From RGIG4103 sp045644605 (GTDB lineage Bacteria; Bacillota; Clostridia; RUG12999): a stretch of DNA of 7,238 bases. The notes under the pieces were generated by a model that saw nothing but the letters and a program-made list of their open reading frames with translations, was not told the DNA's origin and did not search any database. The stretch lies in assembly GCA_045644605.1 (NCBI GenBank), contig JAZRHB010000057.1, positions 1 to 7,238 on the forward strand. Reading direction: 5' to 3'. Below are positions 1 to 5,966 of this stretch, piece after piece. The translations under genes were made by a program, and so were the position numbers. Each line of letters begins with the position of its first letter. Position 1 is the stretch's first letter.

Positions 1-1123
1 CCATAATTTTCTTTGTTCTTGCGCCGACAAGTTTATCCATATCACTGCTTGCCTGATTAATCTTTTTCTGTGCTTTATCAAGCACATCCTGAAACTTAAT
101 AAACTCCGTTTTTACAGCACCAAGAACGTTCCATACTTCCGATGCGCGTTTTTCAATGGCAACAGTTTTAAAGCCCATCTGCAAGCTTGTAAGGAGCGCC
201 GATAATGTTGTAGGTCCTGCAACAAGTATTTTATACTCATTCTGCAGTGTTTCGAAGAGTGCCGTATTTCTTACAACTTCTGCATACAAGCCTTCAACCG
301 GCAAAAACATTATACCAAAATCGGTTGTGTTTGGCGGATATATGTACTTTTCGTGAATATCCTTTGCCGATTTTTTGATTGCAGTTTCAATTTCTTTTGA
401 TGCAATCGCCACAGCATTTGTATCTGCCGTATCATACGCATCAAGAAGCCTGTTATATGCTTCAATCGGAAATTTTGCATCAACCGGTATATAAACCGGA
501 TGGTCATCTTTTCCCGGAAGTTTTATTGCATATTCAACAACATCTCTGCTACCCGGTTTGGTTGCAATATTCTTTTCATACTGCGACGGTGGAATTATCT
601 GTTCAAGAATTGATGAAAGCTGAAGCTCACCAAGAATACCTCTTGTTTTGACATTGGACATAACCTTTTTTAAATCACCAACGCCTTGTGCAAGATTTTG
701 CATTTCACCAAGTCCTTTATGAACCTGTTCAAGTCTTTCACTCACTGTTTTGAATGATTCACTGAGTCTTGTTTCAAGTGTTTTATGGAGCTTTTCGTCA
801 ACCGTTGCTCTCATCTGCTCAAGCTTTTTCTCATTATTTTCCTGCATCTGAGCAAGCTTTTTTTCAACAGTTTCATTAAGATGTCTTATCGTATCGTTAT
901 TGTTTTTTGTTATTGTATTAAGCTGTTCATTCTGCGCTTTGCTTGCATTTTCCATACGCGTAACAAGGTTATTTTCCATTATACCGAGTTTTTGCGTCAT
1001 TTCCATACGCATGGAGGCATTTTCATCGCGCACTGCCGCAGCCGCACCATCATTTTTTCTGACAAGCAGAATTATAAGAAGTATCACTACCATAGCAAGT
1101 AATCCTATGATAACAAATTCCAT
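1..1123 (-). CDS. rmuC: RmuC-family DNA recombination protein, 3' end cut by the window edge
   Basis: RmuC proteins are putative nuclease-related factors that limit DNA inversion and recombination; their biochemical activity is poorly defined. Reading leftward from ATG at 1123-1121, 374 codons are open with no stop. Residues 4-22 form a hydrophobic helix followed by RKND, which suggests an N-terminal membrane anchor with a cytoplasmic body. Residues about 35-140 are rich in E, K, Q, L and N and look like a long coiled coil, with near-duplicated segments EKKLAQMQ and EKKLEQMR. The conserved RmuC core follows: VKTRGILGE at 158-166 and DAKFPIEAYNRL from residue 215. The first motif usually carries W where this protein has I or L (GxWGE), a mild variation. 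A GAGGT ribosome binding site lies 7 nt before the ATG. The gene starts 18 bp after the asnS stop, so it is probably co-transcribed with asnS. By comparison with family members of about 420-475 residues, some tens of C-terminal residues are probably missing. Confidence 0.93.
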   Translation of the reverse strand, partial: MEFVIIGLLAMVVILLIILLVRKNDGAAAAVRDENASMRMEMTQKLGIMENNLVTRMENASKAQNEQLNTITKNNNDTIRHLNETVEKKLAQMQENNEKKLEQMRATVDEKLHKTLETRLSESFKTVSERLEQVHKGLGEMQNLAQGVGDLKKVMSNVKTRGILGELQLSSILEQIIPPSQYEKNIATKPGSRDVVEYAIKLPGKDDHPVYIPVDAKFPIEAYNRLLDAYDTADTNAVAIASKEIETAIKKSAKDIHEKYIYPPNTTDFGIMFLPVEGLYAEVVRNTALFETLQNEYKILVAGPTTLSALLTSLQMGFKTVAIEKRASEVWNVLGAVKTEFIKFQDVLDKAQKKINQASSDMDKLVGARTKKIM

Positions 1124-1141
1124 AATTGTTACCTCATTTAA

Positions 1142-2536
1142 TTAAAATTCACAGTTACCAACTGTTCTTGCAAAGGACTGTGCATCTCTGATGTTTGAAA
1201 TACCTGTAAGGTACATAATTGCACGTTCAAATCCAAGACCGAAGCCTGCGTGTTTGGTTGTACCGTATTTACGTGTATCAAGATACCACCAGTAATCTTC
1301 TCTCTTAAGACCGAGTTCGTCCATTCTGGCTTCAAGAACATCAAGACGTTCTTCTCTCTGGCTACCGCCGATGATTTCGCCTACACCCGGAACAAGACAG
1401 TCCATAGCAGCAACTGTTTTTCCGTCGTCATTCTGACGCATATAGAATGCTTTGATTTCTTTCGGATAATCAGTAACAAATACCGGTTTTTTGAAAATCT
1501 GTTCTGTAAGGAATCTTTCGTGTTCTGTCTGAAGGTCAATTCCCCATTCAACCGGATATTCAAACTTATCCTGATGTGGTTTGAGAAGTTCAATAGCCTG
1601 CGTATATGTTACTCGTCCGAAATCATTATCTAAAATATTATTCAGTCTTTCAAGAAGTGTTGTATCAACAAATTTATTGAAGAATTCCATTTCTTCCGGT
1701 GCATTTTCAAGACAGTATGTGATGATATATTTAAGCATTGATTCTGCAAGAAACATATCATCTTCAAGGTCTGCAAATGCAATTTCCGGTTCAACCATCC
1801 AGAATTCAGCCGCATGACGTGCTGTGTTTGAGTTTTCTGCACGGAATGTCGGACCAAATGTATAAACTTTACCAAATGCCATACAATGTGTTTCAACACT
1901 GAGCTGACCGCTTACTGTAAGGTTTACAGGTTTGCCGAAAAAGTCTTTTGAATAATCAATACTGCCGTCTTCGTTTCTCGGTGGATTTGCAGGGTCAATT
2001 GTTGTTACTCTGAACATTTCGCCCGCACCCTCACAGTCACTTCCTGTAATGATTGGTGTATGAACATAAACAAATCCGTGTTCGTTAAAGAAGCTGTGTA
2101 TTGCATACGCAATTACTGAACGCATTCTAAGTGTCGCAGAGAATAAATTCGTTCTTGGACGAAGATGTGCAATTTCTCTTAAAAATTCAATAGAATGACG
2201 CTTTTTCTGAAGCGGATATTCAGGAGAAGATGCTCCTTCAATTTCAATTACATCCGCTTTTATTTCAAACGGCTGTTTTGCTCCCGGTGTAAGTTCAAGT
2301 GTTCCTGTTACAATAATAGCTGAACCAACGTTAAGTTTTTCGATTTTATCGTAGTTGGAAAGCTTACTTTCTTCAAATACAACCTGAAGATTTTTAAAGA
2401 AACTTCCGTCATTAATTTCTATAAATCCAAAACTTTTAGAACTTCTTATTGTACGTATCCAGCCTGCTACAGTAACAGTTTTATTTCCGTACTCTGCCTC
2501 GTTTCTAAAAAGCTTTTTAATTTCAATTCTATTCAT
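1142..2536 (-). CDS. asnS: Asparaginyl-tRNA synthetase (class IIb)
   Basis: This cytoplasmic enzyme attaches asparagine to tRNA-Asn using ATP. The 464-residue length is normal for bacterial AsnRS. Residues 1-105 form the OB-fold anticodon-binding domain (VTVAGWIRTIRSSKSFGFIEIND). The catalytic class II domain follows, with the AsnRS signature TPIITGSDCEGAGEMF at 160-175, motif 2 FRAENSNTARHAAEF at 231-245, the ATP/Mg region GVGEIIGGSQRE at 384-395, and motif 3 GFGLGFERA at 431-439 with its arginine R438. The C-terminus IRDAQSFARTVGNCEF differs from the common IRDVIPFPRT form, with both prolines replaced; this is probably a lineage variant, since all catalytic motifs are intact. The ATG start at 2536 is preceded by GGGGTG about 6 nt upstream. 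AsnRS and not AspRS is supported by the length, the absence of the bacterial AspRS insertion domain, and the SDCEGAGE and C-terminal GNCEF-type sequences. Confidence 0.98.
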   Translation of the reverse strand: MNRIEIKKLFRNEAEYGNKTVTVAGWIRTIRSSKSFGFIEINDGSFFKNLQVVFEESKLSNYDKIEKLNVGSAIIVTGTLELTPGAKQPFEIKADVIEIEGASSPEYPLQKKRHSIEFLREIAHLRPRTNLFSATLRMRSVIAYAIHSFFNEHGFVYVHTPIITGSDCEGAGEMFRVTTIDPANPPRNEDGSIDYSKDFFGKPVNLTVSGQLSVETHCMAFGKVYTFGPTFRAENSNTARHAAEFWMVEPEIAFADLEDDMFLAESMLKYIITYCLENAPEEMEFFNKFVDTTLLERLNNILDNDFGRVTYTQAIELLKPHQDKFEYPVEWGIDLQTEHERFLTEQIFKKPVFVTDYPKEIKAFYMRQNDDGKTVAAMDCLVPGVGEIIGGSQREERLDVLEARMDELGLKREDYWWYLDTRKYGTTKHAGFGLGFERAIMYLTGISNIRDAQSFARTVGNCEF

Positions 2537-2565
2537 ATTAACACCCCAAATTCAAATAATGTTAT

Positions 2566-2594
2566 ATTATATCACTTTTTTCACAAAAAATCAA
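2566..2594 (-). promoter_or_regulatory. Sigma-A promoter for asnS-rmuC with extended -10
   Basis: On the minus strand, -35 TTGATT (2594-2589) and -10 TATAAT (2571-2566) are separated by 17 bp. The -10 is preceded by TGA, giving the TGnTATAAT extended form. Transcription would begin near 2559, leaving an untranslated leader of about 20 nt before the asnS ATG. This looks like a strong constitutive housekeeping promoter. The call is by motif match only. Confidence 0.85.
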
Positions 2595-2620
2595 GTCTTT
2601 TTCTTATAAAATGCTACATT

Positions 2621-2650
2621 TATTTTTATTATATAAAATTAATAAAAATA
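2621..2650. repeat. 11-bp perfect inverted repeat in the divergent promoter region
   Basis: TATTTTTATTA at 2621-2631 is the exact reverse complement of TAATAAAAATA at 2640-2650, with 8 bp between the arms. It consists only of A and T and lies between the two divergent promoters, ending 12 bp before the rightward -35. It could be an UP-element-like A/T tract serving both promoters, an operator, or a chance palindrome in very AT-rich DNA. A hairpin in RNA is unlikely to matter, because it lies upstream of both predicted transcription starts. Confidence 0.5.
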
Positions 2651-2662
2651 TCAAATAATCTA

Positions 2663-2691
2663 TTGACATTATCCGCGATTTTTGGTATGAT
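2663..2691 (+). promoter_or_regulatory. Sigma-A promoter for the deoR-sorE-SDR-E2 operon
   Basis: A perfect -35 TTGACA (2663-2668) is followed after 17 bp by -10 TATGAT (2686-2691), with a predicted start near 2698. It is the only good promoter seen ahead of the four plus-strand genes, whose short gaps hold no other obvious promoter. It is very close to consensus, so strong repression would be needed to keep a catabolic operon silent; the half-sites just downstream are suited to that. Confidence 0.85.
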
Positions 2692-2697
2692 ATAAAG

Positions 2698-2722
2698 TAA
2701 CAAAGTTTGTTATTTTTTAACA
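2698..2722 (+). promoter_or_regulatory. Putative operator: 10-bp-phased TAACA/TGTTA half-sites
   Basis: A 15-bp palindrome with a single central base, TAACAAAGTTTGTTA (2698-2712), overlaps a second palindrome TGTTA-5 nt-TAACA (2708-2722). Together they make three alternating half-sites starting at 2698, 2708 and 2718, exactly one helical turn apart, all on the same DNA face. A one-mismatch half-site, TGATA at 2688, continues the phase into the -10. The array covers roughly +1 to +25, between the promoter and the ribosome binding site, a classic repressor position. The most likely ligand is the DeoR protein encoded immediately downstream (autoregulation). The second palindrome also resembles the clostridial Rex operator (TTGTTAA-N4-TTAACAA) but is one base too short in the spacer. 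Confidence 0.6.
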
Positions 2723-2723
2723 T

Positions 2724-2731
2724 AGGAGGTG
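2724..2731 (+). promoter_or_regulatory. Ribosome binding site that fixes the TTG start of the DeoR gene
   Basis: AGGAGGTG is a near-perfect anti-anti-SD match. The GGAGG core ends 9 nt before TTG at 2739. No ATG or GTG occurs in the DeoR frame between the upstream in-frame stop at 2718 and this TTG. ATG at 2734 and GTG at 2731 lie in another frame and reach a stop at 2740-2742. Confidence 0.85.
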
Positions 2732-2738
2732 TGATGTT

Positions 2739-3500
2739 TTGAGAAACCGAATCGAAAAAATTAACGATTACATTCAGGAAAAAGGCGAAGTTAAACTTAC
2801 CGAGCTTGAAATGTTCATTCCTGATGTTTCGACAATGACTCTTCGTCGCGATTTGGAATTACTTGAACATCGTGGTGACATAATCCGCATCCGCGGGGGT
2901 GCCCGTTCAATCTCTTCTATATCCAAAAGGCTTATTGCAGAGCAGATGTACAGTTTGCGAAAACACGAAAATACCGAAGAAAAGAAAGTTATTGCAAACA
3001 AAGCTGTACAGTTTCTTTCCGAAGGCAGAAGTATTTACATAGACGCCGGAACAACATCAATGTCTTTTGCAACTGCACTGCCGGATATGCATCTGTCTGT
3101 TCTTACTTCCGCTCCCAATATTGCACTTGAGCTTATGCACGACAAAAATATTACAACAACAATTGTCGGCGGACAGATTTCAAATGAGAATATTGCAATT
3201 TCAGGAAGCAGCAGTATTGAGTTTATCAAGCACATCAACATTGACGTAGCATTTATGGCAACAAGCGGTTTTTCTCTTGAAACAGGCTTTACCACCGGTA
3301 ATTCTAACGAAGCCGAGCTTAAACGCCAGATTATTAAAAAAGCCCGCAAGGTTATTATGCTTATGGACTCATCAAAGCTTGAACAGAATCTTATGTTCAC
3401 ATTTGCCACACTTAAAGATATAGATGTTATAGTAACAGACGGCCCGTTGCACGAAAGCATTGTTAAAGCAGCAAACCGTGACAAAGTACAAATAATATAA
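2739..3500 (+). CDS. DeoR-family transcriptional repressor of a sugar/polyol operon
   Basis: DeoR-family regulators bind operators through an N-terminal winged helix-turn-helix and sense a phosphorylated sugar through a C-terminal isomerase-like domain; most are repressors released by that sugar phosphate. This 253-residue protein is of normal family length. Residues 1-55 hold the HTH: helix 2 around VKLTELEM, recognition segment STMTLRRDLELLEHRGD (31-47), and wing RIRGGA (50-55). The sensor domain carries the typical IDAGTT (101-106), VGGQ (143-146), GF/FTTGN region (178-188), EAELKR (191-196) and MDSSK (209-213) signatures. It starts with TTG (RBS listed separately). It is the first gene of the operon, 16 bp ahead of the sorE-like gene, so the inducer is probably a hexitol or ketose phosphate handled by those dehydrogenases. 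The exact ligand cannot be read from the sequence. Confidence 0.95.
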   Translation: MRNRIEKINDYIQEKGEVKLTELEMFIPDVSTMTLRRDLELLEHRGDIIRIRGGARSISSISKRLIAEQMYSLRKHENTEEKKVIANKAVQFLSEGRSIYIDAGTTSMSFATALPDMHLSVLTSAPNIALELMHDKNITTTIVGGQISNENIAISGSSSIEFIKHINIDVAFMATSGFSLETGFTTGNSNEAELKRQIIKKARKVIMLMDSSKLEQNLMFTFATLKDIDVIVTDGPLHESIVKAANRDKVQII

Positions 3501-3503
3501 TAT

Positions 3504-3509
3504 GGAGGA
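3504..3509 (+). promoter_or_regulatory. Ribosome binding site that decides the sorE-like start
   Basis: GGAGGA lies 7 nt before ATG at 3517. The in-frame ATG at 3502 overlaps this site and has no ribosome binding site of its own. The start at 3517 is therefore preferred; it also gives the MKTKAVRLYG N-terminus typical of this family. Confidence 0.9.
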
Positions 3510-3516
3510 AATAAAA

Positions 3517-4779
3517 ATGAAAACAAAAGCAGTTCGTTTATACGGCGAAAATGATTTAAGATTAGAAGAATTCGAGCTTCCTGCAATTGCGGATGACGAA
3601 ATTCTTGTTAAAATTATTTCTGACAGCCTTTGTATGTCTTCTTACAAAGCTGCTGTTCAGGGTGGAAAACACAAGCGTGTTCCTGATGACGTTGCAGAAA
3701 ATCCAGTTATTATCGGTCACGAATTCTGCGGCGAAGTTATTGAAGTAGGTAAAAAATGGCAGTCCGAATGGAAGGTTGGAGATAAATTCTCCATTCAGCC
3801 GGCTATTAACTACAAAGGCAGTCTTGCCGCACCGGGATATTCTTTTAAAAACATTGGCGGAGACGCTACATACGCCATCGTTCCTTCTATGTTCATGGAA
3901 GAAAAATGTCTCCTTCATTACGAAAATGATTCATTCTTCTACGGCTCACTTGCTGAACCGATGAGCTGTATCGTTGGTGGTTATCATGCTAACTATCACA
4001 CAACAGCAGGTAAATATGTTCATGATATGGGAACTGTTATCGGCGGTAACTGTGCTATTCTTGCAGGCGCAGGTCCGATGGGTCTTGGTGCTGCTGACTA
4101 TGCTGTTCACTGCGACAGAAAACCGTCTCTTCTCGTTGTTACTGATATTGACGACGCAAGACTTGCAAGAGCTGCAGAAATCCTTCCGGTTGAAGTTGCC
4201 GCAAAAGAAGGCGTTAAACTTATATATATGAATACAGCAACCTGCGCTGACCCTGTTGCAGAACTCAAAGCACTCACAGGCGGCAAAGGCTACGACGACG
4301 TATTTGTTTACGCTCCGGTTAAACCTGTTGTTGAACAGGCCGATGCAATTCTTGGCAAAGACGGATGTCTTAACTTCTTCGCAGGTCCTACAAATCCGGA
4401 ATTCAAAGCTGAATTCAACTTCTACAATGTTCACTACGCTTCAACTCACATTGTTGGTACAAGCGGCGGTAACACAGATGATATGCTTGAATCCATTGAT
4501 ATGATGTCCAAAGGACTTATCAATCCTGCGGCTATGATCACACACGTTGGCGGACTCAATGCAGTTCCTGAAACAACACTCAATCTCCCGAAAATTCCGG
4601 GCGGTAAAAAGCTTATCTACACACACGTTGATATGCCTCTCACAGCTATTGCTGATTTTGAAGAGCTCGGCAAAACAGATAAATTCTTTGCTGACCTTGC
4701 TGAAATCGTTAAAAAATCCAACTATCTCTGGTGTGCAGAAGCTGAAAAATACGTGCTTGCAAACGCTAAAAAGATATAA
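3517..4779 (+). CDS. sorE: Zinc-type medium-chain dehydrogenase, L-sorbose-1-phosphate reductase-like (SorE)
   Basis: SorE of enteric bacteria interconverts L-sorbose-1-phosphate and D-glucitol-6-phosphate with NAD(H) in the cytoplasm. This 420-residue protein matches that family from memory across its length: MKTKAVRLYGENDLRLEEF, the IIGHEFCG block, the SLAEPMSC block, LNFFAGP, and the distinctive GTSGGNTDDM at 314-323. Likely catalytic zinc ligands are C39, H68 and E69, with E147 also nearby. There is no four-cysteine structural-zinc loop. The Rossmann fold shows GAGPMG at 184-189 and an acidic residue (D210) at the end of the second strand, which favours NAD over NADP. The gene lies 16 bp after the DeoR gene and 23 bp before a sorbitol-6-phosphate dehydrogenase-like SDR, the partner expected for a sorbose/sorbitol route. 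The true substrate could be another ketose or polyol phosphate, since no sugar kinase or PTS gene is in view to define it. Confidence 0.85.
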   Translation: MKTKAVRLYGENDLRLEEFELPAIADDEILVKIISDSLCMSSYKAAVQGGKHKRVPDDVAENPVIIGHEFCGEVIEVGKKWQSEWKVGDKFSIQPAINYKGSLAAPGYSFKNIGGDATYAIVPSMFMEEKCLLHYENDSFFYGSLAEPMSCIVGGYHANYHTTAGKYVHDMGTVIGGNCAILAGAGPMGLGAADYAVHCDRKPSLLVVTDIDDARLARAAEILPVEVAAKEGVKLIYMNTATCADPVAELKALTGGKGYDDVFVYAPVKPVVEQADAILGKDGCLNFFAGPTNPEFKAEFNFYNVHYASTHIVGTSGGNTDDMLESIDMMSKGLINPAAMITHVGGLNAVPETTLNLPKIPGGKKLIYTHVDMPLTAIADFEELGKTDKFFADLAEIVKKSNYLWCAEAEKYVLANAKKI

Positions 4780-4802
4780 TTTACAAGAAAGAAGGTTTTT
4801 TT

Positions 4803-5942
4803 GTGAGTTTAGAAAATTTATTTGACAAAGAACGTGCAGTATATCTTGCTCCTGCAATCCGTATGCTTACCGGCGGCGGTATAGTTAAATTCGTAGCGGG
4901 CGCCGATAAGGCTGACATTGTTGTTTCTTCATATGAAGATATTGAAGAGCAATATGCTTCTATTGAAAAAGCTATTAAAGAATACGGTGCTGTTCCGAAA
5001 ACGGTTGCTGTAGAAAATCTTGGTGTATTCTGCTGTGGTGCAACAAAAGCAGAGGCTGACGAAATTGCAAGTAGCGTTTCTGGAACAACTTATACACCGG
5101 CAGAAGAACCTGCAGGATATAAACGTATTGCAGAAAAAATTGCAATCGTAACAGGTAGTGCACAGGGATTCGGTCTTGGTATTGCAGAAGAAATGCTTAA
5201 AGCCGGCGGTAATATTGTTATTGCCGACCTTAATTATGACCTTGCATCTTCTGTTTGCGAAAACCTTAAGAAAACTTATGGAAACCACGTTTTTGCCGCT
5301 AAGGTTGACGTTACTGATGAAGAATCCACAAAAGATATGGTTTTTGAAACTGTTCTTGAATTCGGAGGACTTGATGTGTTTGTAAACAATGCCGGAATTG
5401 CAAAAGCAGGTAATCTTGAAGAAATGACTCTTCAGACGCTTGAGTTTACAACAAAAGTAAACTATTTTGCATATTTTCTCGGTTCAAAATACGCAAGCCG
5501 CATAATGAAAATTCAGTACAGATTCAATAAAGATTATTATGCTGACATCATTCAGGTAAACTCCAAATCCGGTCTTTCCGGAAGCAACAAAAACTTTGCT
5601 TATGCCGGCAGTAAATTTGGCGGTATAGGTCTTACACAGAGTTTTGCATTGGAGCTTGTTGAATATAACATAAAAGTTAACTCGGTTTGTCCCGGAAACT
5701 ACCTTGATGGTCCCCTGTGGTCCGACCCTGAAAAAGGTCTGTTTGTACAGTATCTCCGTGCGGGCAAGGTTCCCGGCGCTAAAACAATTGCCGATGTTAA
5801 AGCGTTTTATGAATCCAAAGTGCCTATGCGCAAAGGATGTTACCCTGTTGATGTTGCCCGTGCAATATTCTATTGTATGGAGCAGAATTACGAAACCGGT
5901 CAGGCAATTCCCGTAACCGGTGGACAGAATATGTTAAAATAA
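4803..5942 (+). CDS. SDR-family sorbitol-6-phosphate dehydrogenase-like protein with an aldolase-tail-like N-terminal extension
   Basis: Residues 110-379 are a complete classical short-chain dehydrogenase: TGSAQGFG cofactor loop (117-124), D142 after the second strand (NAD preference), NNAG (195-198), catalytic serine in NSKSG (S254 or S256), and Y267-xxx-K271. The segments IQVNSKSG, KFGGIGLTQSFAL, VPMRKGC and VTGGQ closely resemble enteric sorbitol-6-phosphate 2-dehydrogenase (SrlD/GutD), which oxidises D-glucitol-6-P to D-fructose-6-P. That family is about 260 residues; this protein is 379. The extra first 110 residues include GAVPKTVAVENLGVFCCGAT (63-82), which recalls the end of the class II aldolase domain in RhaD/YuxG-type aldolase-SDR fusions. 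The extension has no histidine, so it lacks the metal-binding triad of an active class II aldolase. The GTG start at 4803 is chosen because GAAGG ends 7 nt upstream and no ATG is available. It lies 23 bp after the sorE-like gene and 24 bp before the E2 gene. Confidence 0.85.
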   Translation: MSLENLFDKERAVYLAPAIRMLTGGGIVKFVAGADKADIVVSSYEDIEEQYASIEKAIKEYGAVPKTVAVENLGVFCCGATKAEADEIASSVSGTTYTPAEEPAGYKRIAEKIAIVTGSAQGFGLGIAEEMLKAGGNIVIADLNYDLASSVCENLKKTYGNHVFAAKVDVTDEESTKDMVFETVLEFGGLDVFVNNAGIAKAGNLEEMTLQTLEFTTKVNYFAYFLGSKYASRIMKIQYRFNKDYYADIIQVNSKSGLSGSNKNFAYAGSKFGGIGLTQSFALELVEYNIKVNSVCPGNYLDGPLWSDPEKGLFVQYLRAGKVPGAKTIADVKAFYESKVPMRKGCYPVDVARAIFYCMEQNYETGQAIPVTGGQNMLK

Positions 5943-5952
5943 GAATTATAAT

Positions 5953-5960
5953 AAGGAGGA
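5953..5960 (+). promoter_or_regulatory. Strong ribosome binding site of the E2 gene
   Basis: AAGGAGGA, with its GGAGG core 7 nt before ATG at 5967. It is stronger than the site of the preceding SDR gene, which fits a higher need for the multi-copy E2 core subunit. Confidence 0.85.
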
Positions 5961-5966
5961 AAAATT

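Noticed and set aside
1250..1633. 127-codon plus-strand frame opposite asnS
   Set aside because: Antisense to conserved asnS catalytic motifs, Phe/Cys-rich mirror sequence, no ribosome binding site.
2698..2718. TAACAAAGTTTGTTA followed by six T, resembling an intrinsic terminator
   Set aside because: The arms leave only one base for a loop, the stem is all A-T apart from two G-C pairs, and it lies directly after a strong promoter and before the ribosome binding site. An operator is the better reading.
3502..3516. Upstream in-frame ATG start for the sorE-like gene
   Set aside because: It overlaps the GGAGGA ribosome binding site of the ATG at 3517 and has no site of its own; the later start gives the family-typical N-terminus.
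3035..3586. 183-codon minus-strand open frame opposite the DeoR gene
   Set aside because: It lies wholly antisense to a well-supported gene, crosses into the next gene, has no ribosome binding site or recognisable motif, and reads as low-complexity mirror codons.
3946..4434. 162-codon minus-strand open frame opposite the sorE-like gene
   Set aside because: Antisense shadow: rich in C, N, F and V from mirrored codons, with no family signature and no start signal.
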